Below, piece after piece: positions 7,928 through 16,800 of a stretch of DNA of 64,000 nucleotides. Positions within the stretch are counted from its first letter, which is position 1, and every line of letters starts with the position of its first letter. The stretch spans positions 338,632-402,631 of the forward strand of contig NZ_BQHY01000004.1 of assembly GCF_021602155.1 (NCBI RefSeq), in the 5' to 3' direction. Made by a program: the position numbers and the translations under genes. The stretch is from Pseudomonas parakoreensis (lineage in GTDB: Bacteria > Pseudomonadota > Gammaproteobacteria > Pseudomonadales > Pseudomonadaceae). A model generated the notes under the pieces. That model did not search any database. It saw only the letters and a list, made by a program, of their open reading frames with translations, and was not told the origin of the DNA.

Positions 7928-8734
7928 ATGAGCCAGTTTGATTTACCAGCCGTTACGCAGCCGAATTTCAGTCTTGTATTGGTAAATTACAAAACCCCGG
8001 ACATCACCCGGATGTGCCTGGAGTTGTTGCGTCAGCACGTTCAGGCGCAGCGCATTCCGGTTTGGGTGGTGGACAATGATTCTGCCGACGCCAGTCTGGA
8101 TTATTTGCGCTCGCTGGACTGGATCAATCTGATCGAACGCTCCTCCCCCGGCAAAGAAGCGGGACATATCGCCCATGGCAAGGCGTTGGATCTGGCGCTG
8201 GAAAAAGTTGAAACCGACTATCTGTTTCTGCTGCACACCGACACTTTTGTCTACGACAAGGAAGTCTTCGCGATGATGCTGCGTGAGTGCGCAAAGTCTG
8301 CAGACATTGCTGCAGTCGGGTGTGTCGAGCAAATCAATCGCGGGATTGTCAGAGACACTTGGCGACTAACTTCGCGTTTTTGCAAACACTATATTCGCCG
8401 GGCGAAAACGGCATTGGGTTTGCGCAGTAAAGAGCCGAAACCTTATCGGGAAACTCACCTCAAAAGTTTTTGCACGTTGTGGAACGCCAGGTTGATGAAG
8501 TCTCAGGGACTGCACTTTTGCATGGATGACCGAGTTCCCGGTTATACCCTGCAGGATCGAATGGTCGCTTTGGGCTTCGGCATCAAGCTGCTGTCACCGC
8601 GCAAGATTTTCCGCTATCTGGATCACATCCAGGCAGGCACCGTCGCTGCCGCCGGCACCTACGGCAAAAACCACCGTCGTACCAGAATGTACGAGGCCAC
8701 TCTCAAACGTTTTGAAAAGCAAGCATCGGTTTGA
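7928..8734 (+). CDS. family 2 glycosyltransferase
   Basis: This is a 268-residue GT-A fold enzyme. The N-terminus FSLVLVNYKTPDITRMCLEL and VWVVDNDSADASLDYL form the nucleotide-sugar binding half, and FLLHTDTFVYDKE carries the metal-binding D-x-D-like motif near residue 100. The second half is basic, and there is no membrane segment, so it likely acts at the inner face of the membrane. It stands alone, 9 kb from the exopolysaccharide operon, and is followed by an intrinsic terminator. The acceptor cannot be read from the sequence. Confidence 0.85.
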   Translation: MSQFDLPAVTQPNFSLVLVNYKTPDITRMCLELLRQHVQAQRIPVWVVDNDSADASLDYLRSLDWINLIERSSPGKEAGHIAHGKALDLALEKVETDYLFLLHTDTFVYDKEVFAMMLRECAKSADIAAVGCVEQINRGIVRDTWRLTSRFCKHYIRRAKTALGLRSKEPKPYRETHLKSFCTLWNARLMKSQGLHFCMDDRVPGYTLQDRMVALGFGIKLLSPRKIFRYLDHIQAGTVAAAGTYGKNHRRTRMYEATLKRFEKQASV

Positions 8735-8744
8735 TCATGAACAC

Positions 8745-8775
8745 AAAAAGGGCGACCGCAAAGTCGCCCTTTTTT
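8745..8775 (+). terminator. intrinsic terminator after the GT2 gene
   Basis: Stem AAAAAGGGCGAC / GTCGCCCTTTTT with a 6-base loop and a T-run, 10 bp after the stop codon. Confidence 0.85.
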
Positions 8776-8809
8776 AATCTGAAATTGTATACATCCGCTC
8801 CGAAGAGGT

Positions 8810-8872
8810 GTTCGCCCAGTGTAATGGCCTGGCAATCCATGCACCGGTAAAGAGCCCTGACACTGGGCGAAC
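8810..8872. repeat. 13-bp perfect inverted repeat with 37-bp loop
   Basis: Arms GTTCGCCCAGTGT (8810-8822) and ACACTGGGCGAAC (8860-8872) are exact complements. It is not a REP core and no gene lies here. It could fold as an RNA hairpin or serve as a protein-binding site. The rest of the 328-bp gap (8735-9062) is AT-rich, with one more hairpin and no ORF. Confidence 0.6.
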
Positions 8873-9004
8873 GGGAAGGATTTTAATAGAAGTTGGCGGA
8901 TATGTCGTCATACACAAAGGTAAATTTTATGTACGAATAAGTTAATAGATATTTATCGACGAAATCCTTTCGTGAAACTTTCAAAGCACGGCTCAGCTCA
9001 TTTC

Positions 9005-9048
9005 AGATGATTGTTCTCATACAATAATTTGTACAAGAACAATCATCT
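9005..9048 (-). terminator. hairpin downstream of the periplasmic protein gene
   Basis: Arms AGATGATTGTTCT (9005-9017) and AGAACAATCATCT (9036-9048) are a perfect inverted repeat with an 18-bp AT-rich loop, 14 bp past the stop of the gene to its right. No T-run follows on the minus strand, so it may be a transcript-end stabiliser rather than a true terminator. Confidence 0.5.
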
Positions 9049-9062
9049 TGTAGAGTTAATAC

Positions 9063-9647
9063 TCAGCTTTCATGCTGACTGGTCACTTTTAATACATCGG
9101 TATAAGTGACAACTACGCTCTGCCCTACTTTCAGATCTTTCAGCTTGACTTGGATTTCAGGCTTTTTCACGTCGAGGGTTTTCGACTGACCCTGCGGGTT
9201 TTCCAGGGTCACCTGATTATTCTTCAAATCAATTTTGGTGATTTTCAGTTGCACCTGAATCTGGCGATAAGCCTCGCCGCCCGGGTTTTCGCTGCCCGGC
9301 GCCTTGCGCAGCTCGCCGCTACGCTCGACGGTGCCAGGCAGACCTTTATCCACATCGGTATCGAGGTAAGCCGCCACCGAGCGTTGGACTTCGAGTTTTA
9401 CCAGGTCGCCGACCTTGAGGTTGGCGAGGTTTTTCGCCTTGTCGCTGAGCTGGACGTGAACCTGACGACCTTCTGCACCTTCGAGCACGACCTGATGGTT
9501 GGCCGCATCAACGGCCAGCACTTTGGTGGTGACCTGATCGGCCTCGATGGTGGCGGACAGCGGAATGTCCGCCGCCATGGCAACGAAGCTGGTGGCGGAC
9601 AGAACGGTTGCAAGGGTGATGGCCTTGGCCAGAGCGTGGAGCTTCAT
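9063..9647 (-). CDS. exported protein of unknown function, two similar halves
   Basis: The start at 9647 gives a clean signal peptide (MKLHALAKAITLATVLSATS, then FVAMA) and an AGGGA upstream; a longer frame to 9896 lacks these. The 194-residue product is periplasmic. Its two halves resemble each other: TTKVLAVDAANHQVVLEGAE then LKVGDLVKLEV, and LKITKIDLKNNQVTLENPQG then LKVGQSVVVTY. That suggests duplicated small beta-barrel (OB-like) units. I recognise no named family; similar periplasmic proteins are common in pseudomonads. The gene lies downstream of two small genes on the same strand with an 85-bp gap. Confidence 0.75.
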   Translation of the reverse strand: MKLHALAKAITLATVLSATSFVAMAADIPLSATIEADQVTTKVLAVDAANHQVVLEGAEGRQVHVQLSDKAKNLANLKVGDLVKLEVQRSVAAYLDTDVDKGLPGTVERSGELRKAPGSENPGGEAYRQIQVQLKITKIDLKNNQVTLENPQGQSKTLDVKKPEIQVKLKDLKVGQSVVVTYTDVLKVTSQHES

Positions 9648-9732
9648 AAGCGGTACTTTCCCTGTAGTGAATGGCAGCAACTGGCGCCAACGCGTGTTTG
9701 GCGCCGAATGTGCCACTGAGCATAGACGCTGT

Positions 9733-9915
9733 TCAGGGCTTGGCTTTCGATTCTGCCGCAGCAGTCTCTTGCGCAGTGGATTCGCCACTGGCGGTGCCCT
9801 TGCCGCTGTCCTTGCGTTGCTTGGGGTCGGTCGGGCGCAGGGCGTCGTTATCGCGCTCGGTCTCTCCCGGTGGCCGGGGTTCATCGGGATGTTCACTGGG
9901 GGATACGGGTTTCAT
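9733..9915 (-). CDS. small hydrophilic protein, unknown
   Basis: This 60-residue protein is rich in Pro, Glu, Lys, Ser and Ala and probably disordered (MKPVSPSEHPDEPRPPGETE at the start). A strong GAGGAG lies 8 bp before the ATG, and the gene follows the next one upstream by 11 bp, so the two form an operon. Codon use and the ribosome site support expression; nothing indicates function. Confidence 0.6.
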   Translation of the reverse strand: MKPVSPSEHPDEPRPPGETERDNDALRPTDPKQRKDSGKGTASGESTAQETAAAESKAKP

Positions 9916-9926
9916 GGGAGTGCTCC

Positions 9927-10169
9927 TCAGGCGTCAGGGTCATCCAGTTCATTGGCGACATTCGCGGCGGGCGAATTCTTGTGCAGGTCATCGGCCTTGG
10001 CGCGCAGGATCTGCCACTGCTCCAGATCGATCGCGCCTTGACCGAGCAGATCGTCGGCGATGCGTTGCAGGTCGAAATAATGAGCGTCGGGGGACTGCTG
10101 CCAGTAGGTCTGATCGTCGAACAGGCGCTGCCAGGTGCTGAGGTCTGGGGGTTGCAGGTCGTCGCTCAT
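9927..10169 (-). CDS. small acidic protein, unknown
   Basis: An 80-residue acidic helical protein has MSDDLQPPDLSTWQRLFDDQ at its start and repeated Trp/Leu heptad-like spacing. GGAGG precedes the ATG. It is the first gene of a two-gene unit with the 60-residue protein downstream. It has no signal peptide or membrane segment and no family that I recognise. Confidence 0.6.
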   Translation of the reverse strand: MSDDLQPPDLSTWQRLFDDQTYWQQSPDAHYFDLQRIADDLLGQGAIDLEQWQILRAKADDLHKNSPAANVANELDDPDA

Positions 10170-10234
10170 GGCTAATCCTCCACGGGTAATAGTTTGTAGA
10201 GGCTGCGCAATGAAACGGAGTTCAACCCAATCCC

Positions 10235-10319
10235 TGTAGGAGCTGCCGCAGGCTGCGATCTTTTGACTTTGATTTTTACAAACAGGATCAAAAGATCGCA
10301 GCCTTCGGCAGCTCCTACA
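10235..10319. repeat. long REP-type palindrome
   Basis: The arms read TGTAGGAGCTGCCGCAGGCT then GCGATCTTTTGA, and the near-exact inverse. This is the same family as the element at 37509. It lies between the att-like operon and the small genes and may end or stabilise transcripts. Confidence 0.8.
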
Positions 10320-10336
10320 TGAATGGCAATCAGCAG

Positions 10337-11407
10337 TCAGTATCCGGTCATTTCAAGATAGCCGCGCCCGCCATGGCTGCCGCTGATCTGCACCGGGCCC
10401 TCCCAATAAGGAATGCGCAGGTTCATCCAAGCCTTGGGGTTGAGCGCGTCGAGACTGATGTCGAGGTGTTTGTCGGGAATGCTGATCGACCAGCGCACCG
10501 GCATCGTGTGCCCGGCAACTTTTGCGGTGTTTTGCGGCGTGAGTTTGATCTGCTCAGCGTGCAAGGTTTCAGTCTGGCCGTCGGCGTTGATCCAGGTGCC
10601 GGTCAGATACGGTGCGCCATCGGTTTGTCGGGTGCGAAACAGCATCAGCGATTCACCGCTGTCCAGATGCAGGGAAAACCAGTCCCAGCCGGTCTGATTG
10701 GCCGCCAGCGGCTGGCTGCTCCACTCACGGTCCAGCCATGCCGGGCCACTGACGGTGTAGGTCTGGCCGTCGATTTGCAGGGTGCCGCTGGCCTGAAAGA
10801 ACGGCTGACTGTAGTAGTACGAGGCCTGGCCCTGTGCGGATTTGCGGCTGAAGCCGTTGTCGCCCTGCAACACCAGCGGTCGGCTGGAGGTGAGGTGCAG
10901 TTGATAGCTGAAGGCTTTGTCGCGGGCACTGAGTTGCACATCCGTCAGCGGATCCTGCGCCTCGCTGGCGAAGCGCCAATCATCGATCCACGCCTCGAAC
11001 GGCGCCACGTTCACCCCGGCCTGCCCCACTCCGCCCCGGGCATAGCGCTCGGCAGCATGGTGCGCGGTAGCCGACGTCACCGCGGCATGCCCGAGCCAGA
11101 TCGTCTGGCCGGCCCAGCCCGATTGCTCTGGCGCAGGTTTCAGGGCGCTGCGAAACAGCGTCCATTGCACACCGAAATCGTGGCCCTGCTGATCCTTTAG
11201 ATTGGCGGTGACGTACCACCACTCGATACGAAATCCATCGTGGGCGCCGTGATCCGCCGGGAAGCTGAATACCCGCCCCGGCACCACAGCGGTGAACTGC
11301 GCAGCCTGATCGCCAAGTCCGGCGAAGCCCTTCTGCTCAGGCACAGGCTGATCGCAACCGGCCAACAGCAGCAGCGCGAACAGCAGCGCAACCCGGTTAA
11401 TCCTCAT
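10337..11407 (-). CDS. AttH/CrtC-like lipoprotein of an ABC export system
   Basis: The 356-residue lipoprotein starts at the ATG at 11407 (an upstream TTG in frame is less likely). The signal sequence ends in the lipobox LLLAGC, so it is acylated and envelope-anchored. The body carries the hydroxyneurosporene-synthase/AttH pattern: RIEWWYVTANL near residue 65, AWLDREWSSQ and WDWFSLHL in the middle, and a lipocalin-like beta-rich end. It overlaps the permease gene stop by 11 bp and is the last gene of a three-gene operon (ATPase, permease, lipoprotein). This matches AttEFGH-type systems of Agrobacterium and Vibrio, whose cargo is poorly defined. Confidence 0.85.
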   Translation of the reverse strand: MRINRVALLFALLLLAGCDQPVPEQKGFAGLGDQAAQFTAVVPGRVFSFPADHGAHDGFRIEWWYVTANLKDQQGHDFGVQWTLFRSALKPAPEQSGWAGQTIWLGHAAVTSATAHHAAERYARGGVGQAGVNVAPFEAWIDDWRFASEAQDPLTDVQLSARDKAFSYQLHLTSSRPLVLQGDNGFSRKSAQGQASYYYSQPFFQASGTLQIDGQTYTVSGPAWLDREWSSQPLAANQTGWDWFSLHLDSGESLMLFRTRQTDGAPYLTGTWINADGQTETLHAEQIKLTPQNTAKVAGHTMPVRWSISIPDKHLDISLDALNPKAWMNLRIPYWEGPVQISGSHGGRGYLEMTGY

Positions 11408-13868
11408 GGGCAAACGTCCTCAGCAGATCCGCCGGTTGCGTGCGGTACAACGAATACAGCGGCCACGCCGAGGCCAGCAAGGTCGCCAGTAACGCCAATC
11501 CCATCAATTGCAGCAGTTGCAGCGGGAAGATCCGCAGCGGTAAGCGCCAGCCGAATGCCTGCACATTGATCACCGCGTCCAGACACCACGCCAACGCGAT
11601 CCCCAGCGGCAAAGCCAGCACCAGCGTCAGCAGCGCGAGCAACCAGGTCTGGCCGAGGTTGAGCAGCATCAACTGCCGGCGCGTCACGCCCAAGGCCCAC
11701 AGCGGCGCCAGTTGCCCGAGACGGCTCTGGCTTTGGGTCAGCAGGCTGATGAACAGCGCCACACCGGCCACCGCCAAAGTGAGGCTGTTGAGCGCGGCGG
11801 TGGCGGCGAAAGTGCGTTCGAACACTTGCACCGACCAGCCCTTGAGCCGCGCCTGATCCACGATGCGGCTATCATCGAGCTGAAAGCGCGTTTGCAGCGC
11901 GGTCAAAAACCACGGGATGTCGGGCGGCGCGATACGCAGGTTGAAACGGTTCGGCGTCAGCGTCGGCCACAGGCGCAGCAGGTGGTTGCTGTTGACCAAC
12001 AGATGGCCCTTGGGATTGCCGTAATCGGCGTAGATGCCGACGATGCGTGGTGACCACGGCCCGCCCGGCGTCGGCACGCTCAGATGATCCCCCGCGCGAA
12101 CCTTCAGCCGTCGCGCCAGTTGTTCGCTGAGCATCACCGCATCGTCCGTCGCCAGGTGCGCCCACGGATCACCGGCGATCGCCTCGAGCAATGGCCAGTG
12201 CTGCCGGTAATAAGGATGATCGATCACCCCGAAGACATCAGCCGGCCAGCCTTGCAGGGTCACCGCGACTTGCCAGTTGGGCAGCACCGCGCTGACGTTC
12301 GGCTGTTGTTTGAGCCAGACGTACATCTCGCGCGATTGCGCCGGATTCACCGGGTTGAGGTACAGCTCGGCACTCAGGCGTTGTTCGAGCCAGTCGTTGA
12401 AGGTCTGGCGAAAACCGGCGGTCATGCTGCCCGCGCCGATGTTTGCCGCCAGCGCCAGCAACAGCGCCATCAGCGCCAGACTCAGTGCCGGTAACTGTTG
12501 GCGGCAATCAGCAAGAAACCACTGACCCAGCACCGAACGACTGCGCCCAAGCAATCGATTGAGCACCGCGCTGAGCACCACCGGCAACGCCAGTGCGGCA
12601 CCGAGCAGCAACCCGGCCATCAACACAAAACCACTGCTCAGGCTGTCGCCGAACAGCAGCGCCAGCAGCGCGATTACGCCCAATAGCACCGCCAGCCAAC
12701 CCTGACGGCGCAACCAGCGCGCATGTTGCTGATGCCAGGCCTGTGGGTCCGCCACCGCCAACAGCGGCAAACGTACCGCCCGCAACAGACTGTTGGCGCC
12801 GGCCAGCAACGCGCCGAACAGACTCAGACCAATACCGCTGAACCACCACCATGGACTCAGGCGTAACTGCCCCGCCACTTCCGCGCCGTATAAACCACGC
12901 AGGCTGGCGGCGACATCCGGCAGCAATACGCTCGCCAGCCAGTAACCGCTGACGACTCCGAACACCCCGCCAATCAACGCCAGCACACCGAGTTCGACGA
13001 TCAGGCTGCCGATCAGCATCCGCGCACCGACCCCGCAGGCACGCAAGGTGCGCAGCAGGCCACGACGCTGCTCCAGCGCCAGACCGATGGCCGCGTGCAC
13101 GATGAACAGCCCGACCACGAACGAGAGAAATCCCAAGGCATCAAGATTCAGGTGGAAGCTCTCGGTCAGGCGCGCCAGATTGTTTTCCTCGGCGCTGCTT
13201 TTGAGCTGCAACCGGCCATTGAACGCGGCCGGCAACTCGGCGTGAAAATCCTTGGGCAGCAACAAGCGTGACACTTGCCCGGGTTGCTCCAGCAGACTCT
13301 GCGCGACGCCAATGTCCACCAGCAACACGCCCGGCGCCATGTCCTTTTGTACCTGCAGCGGCGGCAGGTTTTGGCCGTTGACGGCCTGGGGTGTTGCGCC
13401 TTCGCTGAGGTTCAGGGCCTGCAAGGTCTCAGGCGAAATCCACGTAACGCCCGGCGGCGAGAAGAACGCGACGATGCGCTCGATCGGCATCGCCTGTCCG
13501 GCCACGGCGGAATCCACCGGCAGCGACACCGGTTCGATGCCCATCAGCTGCAGGCGCTGATCCGGGTGATCCTTGAGCGCCAGCCGCCCCTGCAACAGCG
13601 GCGAGACCGGCCAGCCCTGGCGGCGCAGGTCAACGAACCATTGCTGGGTAAACGTCGCGCCATTGGGCGTAGCAAGGCTGGCCTGCGGTTCGCCGCCAAT
13701 CATCTGGCTCGCCCGGGCGTAACTGTCGCGGGCCTGACTGTTCAGCGCCTCGACGCCGGTCAACAGACTGGTGGCCAGCCACAATCCCGTCAGCACACTG
13801 AAGAACTGCACCGGATGCCGCCGCCAATGGCTGAGCAGCGCACGCAGGGTTTGCCAGAACACGTTCAC
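11397..13868 (-). CDS. fused double FtsX-type ABC transporter permease
   Basis: An 823-residue inner-membrane protein has an N-terminal membrane helix, a large periplasmic domain and then two FtsX-like three-helix bundles (around residues 235-390 and 690-815) joined by further helices and a second periplasmic domain. It therefore looks like two MacB/FtsX permeases (AttF plus AttG) in one chain. The start is a GTG at 13868 that overlaps the ATPase stop (GTGA). With the adjoining ATPase it would form a type VII ABC (mechanotransmission or lipoprotein-linked export) complex. The substrate is unknown. Confidence 0.87.
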   Translation of the reverse strand: MNVFWQTLRALLSHWRRHPVQFFSVLTGLWLATSLLTGVEALNSQARDSYARASQMIGGEPQASLATPNGATFTQQWFVDLRRQGWPVSPLLQGRLALKDHPDQRLQLMGIEPVSLPVDSAVAGQAMPIERIVAFFSPPGVTWISPETLQALNLSEGATPQAVNGQNLPPLQVQKDMAPGVLLVDIGVAQSLLEQPGQVSRLLLPKDFHAELPAAFNGRLQLKSSAEENNLARLTESFHLNLDALGFLSFVVGLFIVHAAIGLALEQRRGLLRTLRACGVGARMLIGSLIVELGVLALIGGVFGVVSGYWLASVLLPDVAASLRGLYGAEVAGQLRLSPWWWFSGIGLSLFGALLAGANSLLRAVRLPLLAVADPQAWHQQHARWLRRQGWLAVLLGVIALLALLFGDSLSSGFVLMAGLLLGAALALPVVLSAVLNRLLGRSRSVLGQWFLADCRQQLPALSLALMALLLALAANIGAGSMTAGFRQTFNDWLEQRLSAELYLNPVNPAQSREMYVWLKQQPNVSAVLPNWQVAVTLQGWPADVFGVIDHPYYRQHWPLLEAIAGDPWAHLATDDAVMLSEQLARRLKVRAGDHLSVPTPGGPWSPRIVGIYADYGNPKGHLLVNSNHLLRLWPTLTPNRFNLRIAPPDIPWFLTALQTRFQLDDSRIVDQARLKGWSVQVFERTFAATAALNSLTLAVAGVALFISLLTQSQSRLGQLAPLWALGVTRRQLMLLNLGQTWLLALLTLVLALPLGIALAWCLDAVINVQAFGWRLPLRIFPLQLLQLMGLALLATLLASAWPLYSLYRTQPADLLRTFAHED

Positions 13869-14518
13869 GTCAGACGGCCCTTGGACAACACCACCCGCTG
13901 CGCCAGTCGCGCCGCCACGCGTGGGCTGTGCGTGACCATCAGCAGCGTGGTCGGCGTGTCGTCGAGCAACTCCAGCAACAGGCGCAGCACTTCATCGCTG
14001 GTGGCTTCGTCGAGGCTGCCGGTGGGTTCGTCGGCCAGCAGCAGTTTCGGTCGCGACGCCAACGCCCGGGCCAAAGCAACCCGCTGCTGCTGGCCGCCTG
14101 ACAGTTGTTCGGGATAACGCTTGAGCAAATCACCCAAACCCAGACGCTGCACCAGATGCGCTTGCCAGCGCGGGTCATGGCGCCCGGCCAGACGCGCCTG
14201 AAACGCCAGATTGTCCTCGACCCGCAGGCTGCCGATCAGGTTGAACTGCTGGAACACCAGACCGATTTCCGTGCGGCGCCAGTCGGCCAGTTGCGCTTCG
14301 TTCATCTGCTCCAGCCGATGCTCGCCGCTGTGGATGCTGCCGCGATCCACCTTGTCGAGGCCGGCGATCAGGTGCAGCAAAGTGCTTTTGCCACTGCCGG
14401 ATTCGCCCATCAGCGCCAGGCTGCCGCCGGGTTCGAGTGTCAGGTCGACGCCTTGCAGCACGGGCAATGAGCCTTGGGGAGTGAGATAACTTTTGAAAAC
14501 GCCTTGAACCTGAAGCAT
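13865..14518 (-). CDS. ABC transporter ATP-binding protein (MacB/LolD type)
   Basis: The protein is 217 residues from the ATG at 14518 (MLQVQGVFKSY); a TTG start at 14548 is open but lacks a ribosome site. Walker A GESGSGKST, signature LSGGQQQR, Walker B LLLADEPTGSLDE and the H-loop MVTHS are all intact, so it should be an active ATPase. It is the first gene of the att-like operon and is coupled to the permease by overlapping codons. Confidence 0.92.
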   Translation of the reverse strand: MLQVQGVFKSYLTPQGSLPVLQGVDLTLEPGGSLALMGESGSGKSTLLHLIAGLDKVDRGSIHSGEHRLEQMNEAQLADWRRTEIGLVFQQFNLIGSLRVEDNLAFQARLAGRHDPRWQAHLVQRLGLGDLLKRYPEQLSGGQQQRVALARALASRPKLLLADEPTGSLDEATSDEVLRLLLELLDDTPTTLLMVTHSPRVAARLAQRVVLSKGRLT

Positions 14519-14588
14519 GCCGCCATCCGTTGGATCAGTGTGGGGCAAGGATAGCGGATTGCGGGCTGATCAAATCAGTGGTGTTTGC

Positions 14589-14697
14589 ACTGGCCCCATC
14601 GCTGGCAAGCCAGCCCCCACAGGGATTGGGGTTGTCCACAAACACCAGGTTCACCCTGAAACACTGTGGGAGCTGGCTTGCCAGCGATGAGGCCAGT
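14589..14697. repeat. paired REP elements (BIME-like)
   Basis: Inverted copies of the core ATCGCTGGCAAGCCAGC / GCTGGCTTGCCAGCGAT are flanked by ACTGGCC / GGCCAGT, with a ~40-bp spacer. The same family occurs at 35397 and 36419. It lies between the att-like operon and the sulfatase gene. Confidence 0.85.
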
Positions 14698-14713
14698 GAA
14701 CCCGACACAACGC

Positions 14714-16411
14714 TCAATCCCCGGTCGCCACACTGGTCGCCGCCTCCCCCGGCGTGACAATGGTGTTCAGATCAATGTGCTTCCACTCAGGCCTGGCCCC
14801 CAGCCGCGCATTGAAGCGGTAGTTGAAGGTGAAATCGTCCGCCGTCGGCAGCGTCAGCGGTTTGCCATATACCGCCTCGATGCCCGCCAGGTCGTAACCC
14901 ATCAGCTGCAGCAGCGTCGGGAAAATGTTGTAGTGACTGGAACGGTCCTTGTTCACCGGCAATGACTGCGCCCAATCCGGGCCGTGCAGTTGATCGCCCT
15001 GAATCACCACCAGCGGCACCAACCCCTCCTCCTCCACCGGATCACCACCGCAGTGGGTATTGAGCCCGGGATTGCCGCGCTCATGCAGGTCCTGGCCGTG
15101 ATCGGAGGTGTAGATCAGCAGCGCATTGTTCAGCCTGGCCTGGGCAAATACCCGGGCGAAAAACTCGCCCACGTTCCATAACACCGTGTTCTTGTAGGCG
15201 TTGCGGTACAGCAGCCAATCGTCCGGCTGGCCGTTGAAACCGTCGCGTTTGCCGGTATCGGCGACTTCGGTGAACTGCCCGCGCGGCAGGGTCGGACGGT
15301 AGGCCATGAAGGCGTCGGGGTACTTGTCGTGCACCGGGAAATGCGCGCCGACTTTATTGATCACCACCAGCTCCGGCTGATCGTCGTTGAGCAACTCGAT
15401 CAGCTTCGCGGCGGCAGCCATGTCGCGGTCTCGCACGCTGGTCTGGTCAAACTGCACGAACTCGTCGATGTCCTTTTTCTCGGTGTCGGTCATCAGGTTC
15501 TGCAGATTGCCGGCGGTGCGCTGGGCGTCGATGTAGACCGTGCGCAACCCGGCCTTTTTCGCGTACTGCCAGATCGACGGCAGCGTGCTGTTGATCCGTA
15601 TGTAGTCGGCACGCGTACCGCCGTAACGCAACGTAACGTTGGTATCGGCGCTGCAGTTGGCAATGGACGCGGCGTAGCCGTAGTTGAAAATCTCGACCCC
15701 CGGATGCGCCTGCTTGAGGTTGCTGTGCACCCCGAACGGCGCGTTGATGTCCAGGTAATTGCCGGAGATGCTTTCGTCGATAATCAGCACGATGTCGTGA
15801 TTGACCGTCGCAGCGCTGCGCGCCAGCGTCACGGGCTCACGCGGACCGACCGTGTTGTGCAGCGCTTCATAGGTGAACAGGTTCAGATAGGCCAGCGGCG
15901 TGTACATGATCGGCAAGCCCCGCGCCCCCTCGCCCGCCCGCAGGAACAACACCGCGCTCAACAGCAGCACACCACACACCGGCGCCGCCACTCGCAATGC
16001 ATTGGGCACTGCCAGCGCATGCCGCGGTTTGAGCCCGATGCCGAACAGCAACAGCAGGCCGCTGAGCACGCCATGAATGATCGCGTCGCGATACTGGTAA
16101 GCGGCTTCCTGAATGAAGCCGCCAGAGTAAACCAGCGAGACAAAGCTGCTGTAGCTCAGGTAATCCGCGGTGACCCGGGTATAAACATCGAAAAACACTG
16201 CCGAGACAAACAGTGTTATTGCGAACAAGTGGCGAATGAGAGCTTGACGAATATACGCCGTTAGATATAACGCCAAAGTAAGCGCCAAAAACATCGCGCC
16301 AAAAAGAAGTACAGCAAAACCTGCGCCGATAGCATTTAACCGATCAATGTAATATTCGGAGTAAAGCAGCAAGTAAATAAATAAAAGTAATTCTTTGGCA
16401 TATCTGAACAT
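14714..16411 (-). CDS. membrane sulfatase-fold phosphotransferase
   Basis: From the ATG at 16411 (MFRYAKELLLFIYLLLYSEY) the protein is 565 residues. Four to five membrane helices occupy the first ~200 residues; the rest is an alkaline-phosphatase/sulfatase domain facing the periplasm. Visible motifs are DIVLIIDESISGNYLD (metal site), IANCSADTNVTLRYG (likely Thr nucleophile region), VGAHFPVHDKYP and IYTSDHGQDLHERG (metal Asp-His). This is the plan of EptA/CptA and OpgE-type phosphoethanolamine transferases, so it may decorate lipid A or another glycan. It is divergent from the exopolysaccharide operon across a 389-bp gap. The exact acceptor is unknown. Confidence 0.82.
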   Translation of the reverse strand: MFRYAKELLLFIYLLLYSEYYIDRLNAIGAGFAVLLFGAMFLALTLALYLTAYIRQALIRHLFAITLFVSAVFFDVYTRVTADYLSYSSFVSLVYSGGFIQEAAYQYRDAIIHGVLSGLLLLFGIGLKPRHALAVPNALRVAAPVCGVLLLSAVLFLRAGEGARGLPIMYTPLAYLNLFTYEALHNTVGPREPVTLARSAATVNHDIVLIIDESISGNYLDINAPFGVHSNLKQAHPGVEIFNYGYAASIANCSADTNVTLRYGGTRADYIRINSTLPSIWQYAKKAGLRTVYIDAQRTAGNLQNLMTDTEKKDIDEFVQFDQTSVRDRDMAAAAKLIELLNDDQPELVVINKVGAHFPVHDKYPDAFMAYRPTLPRGQFTEVADTGKRDGFNGQPDDWLLYRNAYKNTVLWNVGEFFARVFAQARLNNALLIYTSDHGQDLHERGNPGLNTHCGGDPVEEEGLVPLVVIQGDQLHGPDWAQSLPVNKDRSSHYNIFPTLLQLMGYDLAGIEAVYGKPLTLPTADDFTFNYRFNARLGARPEWKHIDLNTIVTPGEAATSVATGD

Positions 16412-16800
16412 GGCGATACCGCTCGCGCAAAACGGCAGGGAGTCAAAGGTTTGTCGGTCAGAACCTGACACTAGCACCCGGCCATCAAAGCGCAAGAATT
16501 GACTGTTTTTTTCACAAAGCGTCAAAAAACCGGTGACTCAAATCTGACACACACGAAACGCTAGAAGCCTTTAAATTAAAGACTTACAACCGTTTATCGC
16601 TTATTTTGAATCTGAACAAATCTGCAAAAAATCAACAAATCCAATCGCAGCAATGACTTGATGGCCAATCGCCAAAAAGCGCTCAAGTGTTATACAGGTG
16701 CAACATGTCATTTTGCTGACACGCTTTCCAAACCCTGCGCTATACCCCTTTTACAGTCTTCTTCCGAACTTCTTCTTTTCGCTCTATCGAGGGTGCGCAG
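16412..16800. promoter_or_regulatory. 389-bp divergent intergenic region upstream of the EPS operon
   Basis: The tract is AT-rich and non-coding between the sulfatase gene and the first exopolysaccharide gene. It must hold both promoters, but I could not identify convincing -35/-10 or -24/-12 boxes by eye. The last 60 bp are pyrimidine-rich and the ribosome site GAGGGTGCGCAG precedes ATG 16801. Confidence 0.5.

Noticed and set aside
10235-10319. Considered as an intrinsic terminator or CRISPR-like repeat
   Set aside because: No T-run or spacer array. It matches the REP palindrome family repeated at 37509.
16412-16800. Search for a sigma-54 or sigma-70 promoter of the exopolysaccharide operon
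   Set aside because: No box pair with correct spacing was convincing by eye, so no promoter is called.
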